Shown here piece after piece: positions 63,800 to 64,000 of a stretch of DNA of 64,000 nucleotides (its first letter is position 1; every line of letters begins with the position of its first letter). The notes under the pieces are model-generated. The model did no database searches. It was given only the letters and a program-made list of their open reading frames with translations, and had not been told where the DNA came from. The position numbers were made by a program, and so were the translations under genes. Origin of the DNA: Streptomyces massasporeus (lineage in GTDB: Bacteria > Actinomycetota > Actinomycetes > Streptomycetales > Streptomycetaceae). Location of the stretch: the NCBI RefSeq assembly GCF_014648995.1, contig NZ_BMSE01000008.1, positions 124,001 through 188,000 of the forward strand, given 5' to 3'.

Positions 63800-64000
63800 T
63801 CAGCCGACCGCAGCCAGGGCCGCCCGCAGGTGACCGTCGGACTCCGTCAGGAGTCTGGCCGCCGTCGGGCCGTCCACGTCGGCCAGGATCGTCAGGATGG
63901 CGTTCTTGACCTCGCCGTCCGTGGCGGTCAGGGCCCGCTCGATGTCCTCGTCGGCGGCGCCGGTGGCGAGCGCGACGATGCGGTGGGAGCGGGCGCGGAG
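63800..64000 (-). CDS. murQ: N-acetylmuramic acid 6-phosphate etherase, 3' end only
   Basis: A frame entering from the right edge and ending at TGA 63800-63802. Its 66 residues (SHRIVALATGAADEDIERAL, DGPTAARLLTESDGHLRAAL, AAVG) match the C-terminal helical domain of MurQ, which cleaves lactate from MurNAc-6-P to give GlcNAc-6-P. In S. coelicolor murQ is, from memory, in this part of the chromosome. The catalytic SIS domain lies outside the window. Confidence 0.8.
   Translation of the reverse strand, partial: LRARSHRIVALATGAADEDIERALTATDGEVKNAILTILADVDGPTAARLLTESDGHLRAALAAVG

Overview
The window is high-GC actinobacterial chromosome, almost certainly Streptomyces. The evidence is codon use, GTG starts, overlapping stop/start junctions, and a gene order that, as far as I remember it, follows the Streptomyces coelicolor core around phoU-phoR-phoP, carD-ispD-ispF-cysS, msiK, cdgB, nagK-nagA, otsA-otsB, thrC, cspF-like and groEL2. 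Synteny was judged from memory and not by alignment.

Layout. 1-2.1 kb: end of a DinB-like gene, then a DGPF protein overlapping its ECF42-type sigma factor. 2.1-6.6 kb: nickel-binding protein, a tiny Cys-rich peptide, phoU, and divergent phoR-phoP with a PHO-box candidate. 7.2-16.6 kb: carD, ispD-ispF, cysS, an rRNA methyltransferase, a DoxX protein, a nucleotidyltransferase and msiK. 16.9-26.3 kb: a 9.4 kb insertion in tRNA-Thr(TGT), bounded by a perfect 90-bp direct repeat with a degraded third copy at 22.77 kb. 26.3-35 kb: phosphotransferase, MFS pump with quinone reductase, FAD oxidoreductase, pentapeptide protein, M1 peptidase lipoprotein. 35-41.4 kb: terD, arfB-like, flavin reductase, cdgB. 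41.5-46.4 kb: aminosugar catabolism (pfkB-like, nagA, nagK, divergent sugar-binding lipoprotein) with DasR-type sites. 46.5-49.9 kb: otsB, otsA and glucosyl-3-phosphoglycerate synthase (compatible solutes). 50-54.5 kb: SAM riboswitch-thrC-CysO-like carrier, cold shock protein, groEL2 with CIRCE. 54.7-64 kb: old yellow enzyme, esterase, XRE/DUF397 pair, a membrane glycerophosphotransferase-like protein, and the 3' end of murQ.

The inserted element has two unlike halves. The left half (integrase, xis, primase/helicase-type ATPase, XRE fragment, Nudix, HD protein, GntR) is a decayed AICE-like mobility module: integrase, ATPase and HD genes carry frameshifts or a stop, and two genes are cut at one junction. 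The right half, between the degraded and intact att copies, holds two apparently intact, closely spaced genes. One is a small helical protein with a hydrophobic N-terminus. The other is an NB-ARC/TPR (NLR-type STAND) ATPase. They share a Gln/Asn/Gly-rich motif at the C-terminus of the first and the N-terminus of the second. This is the architecture of a bacterial amyloid-signalling NLR/Bell effector pair, a probable prion-like regulated-death or phage-defence switch, and is the best candidate here for an undescribed system.

A dispersed intergenic repeat (core cgcagttccccgcgcccctg) recurs at least six times. In one place it is expanded in tandem, and in another it forms the N-terminal codons of nagA.
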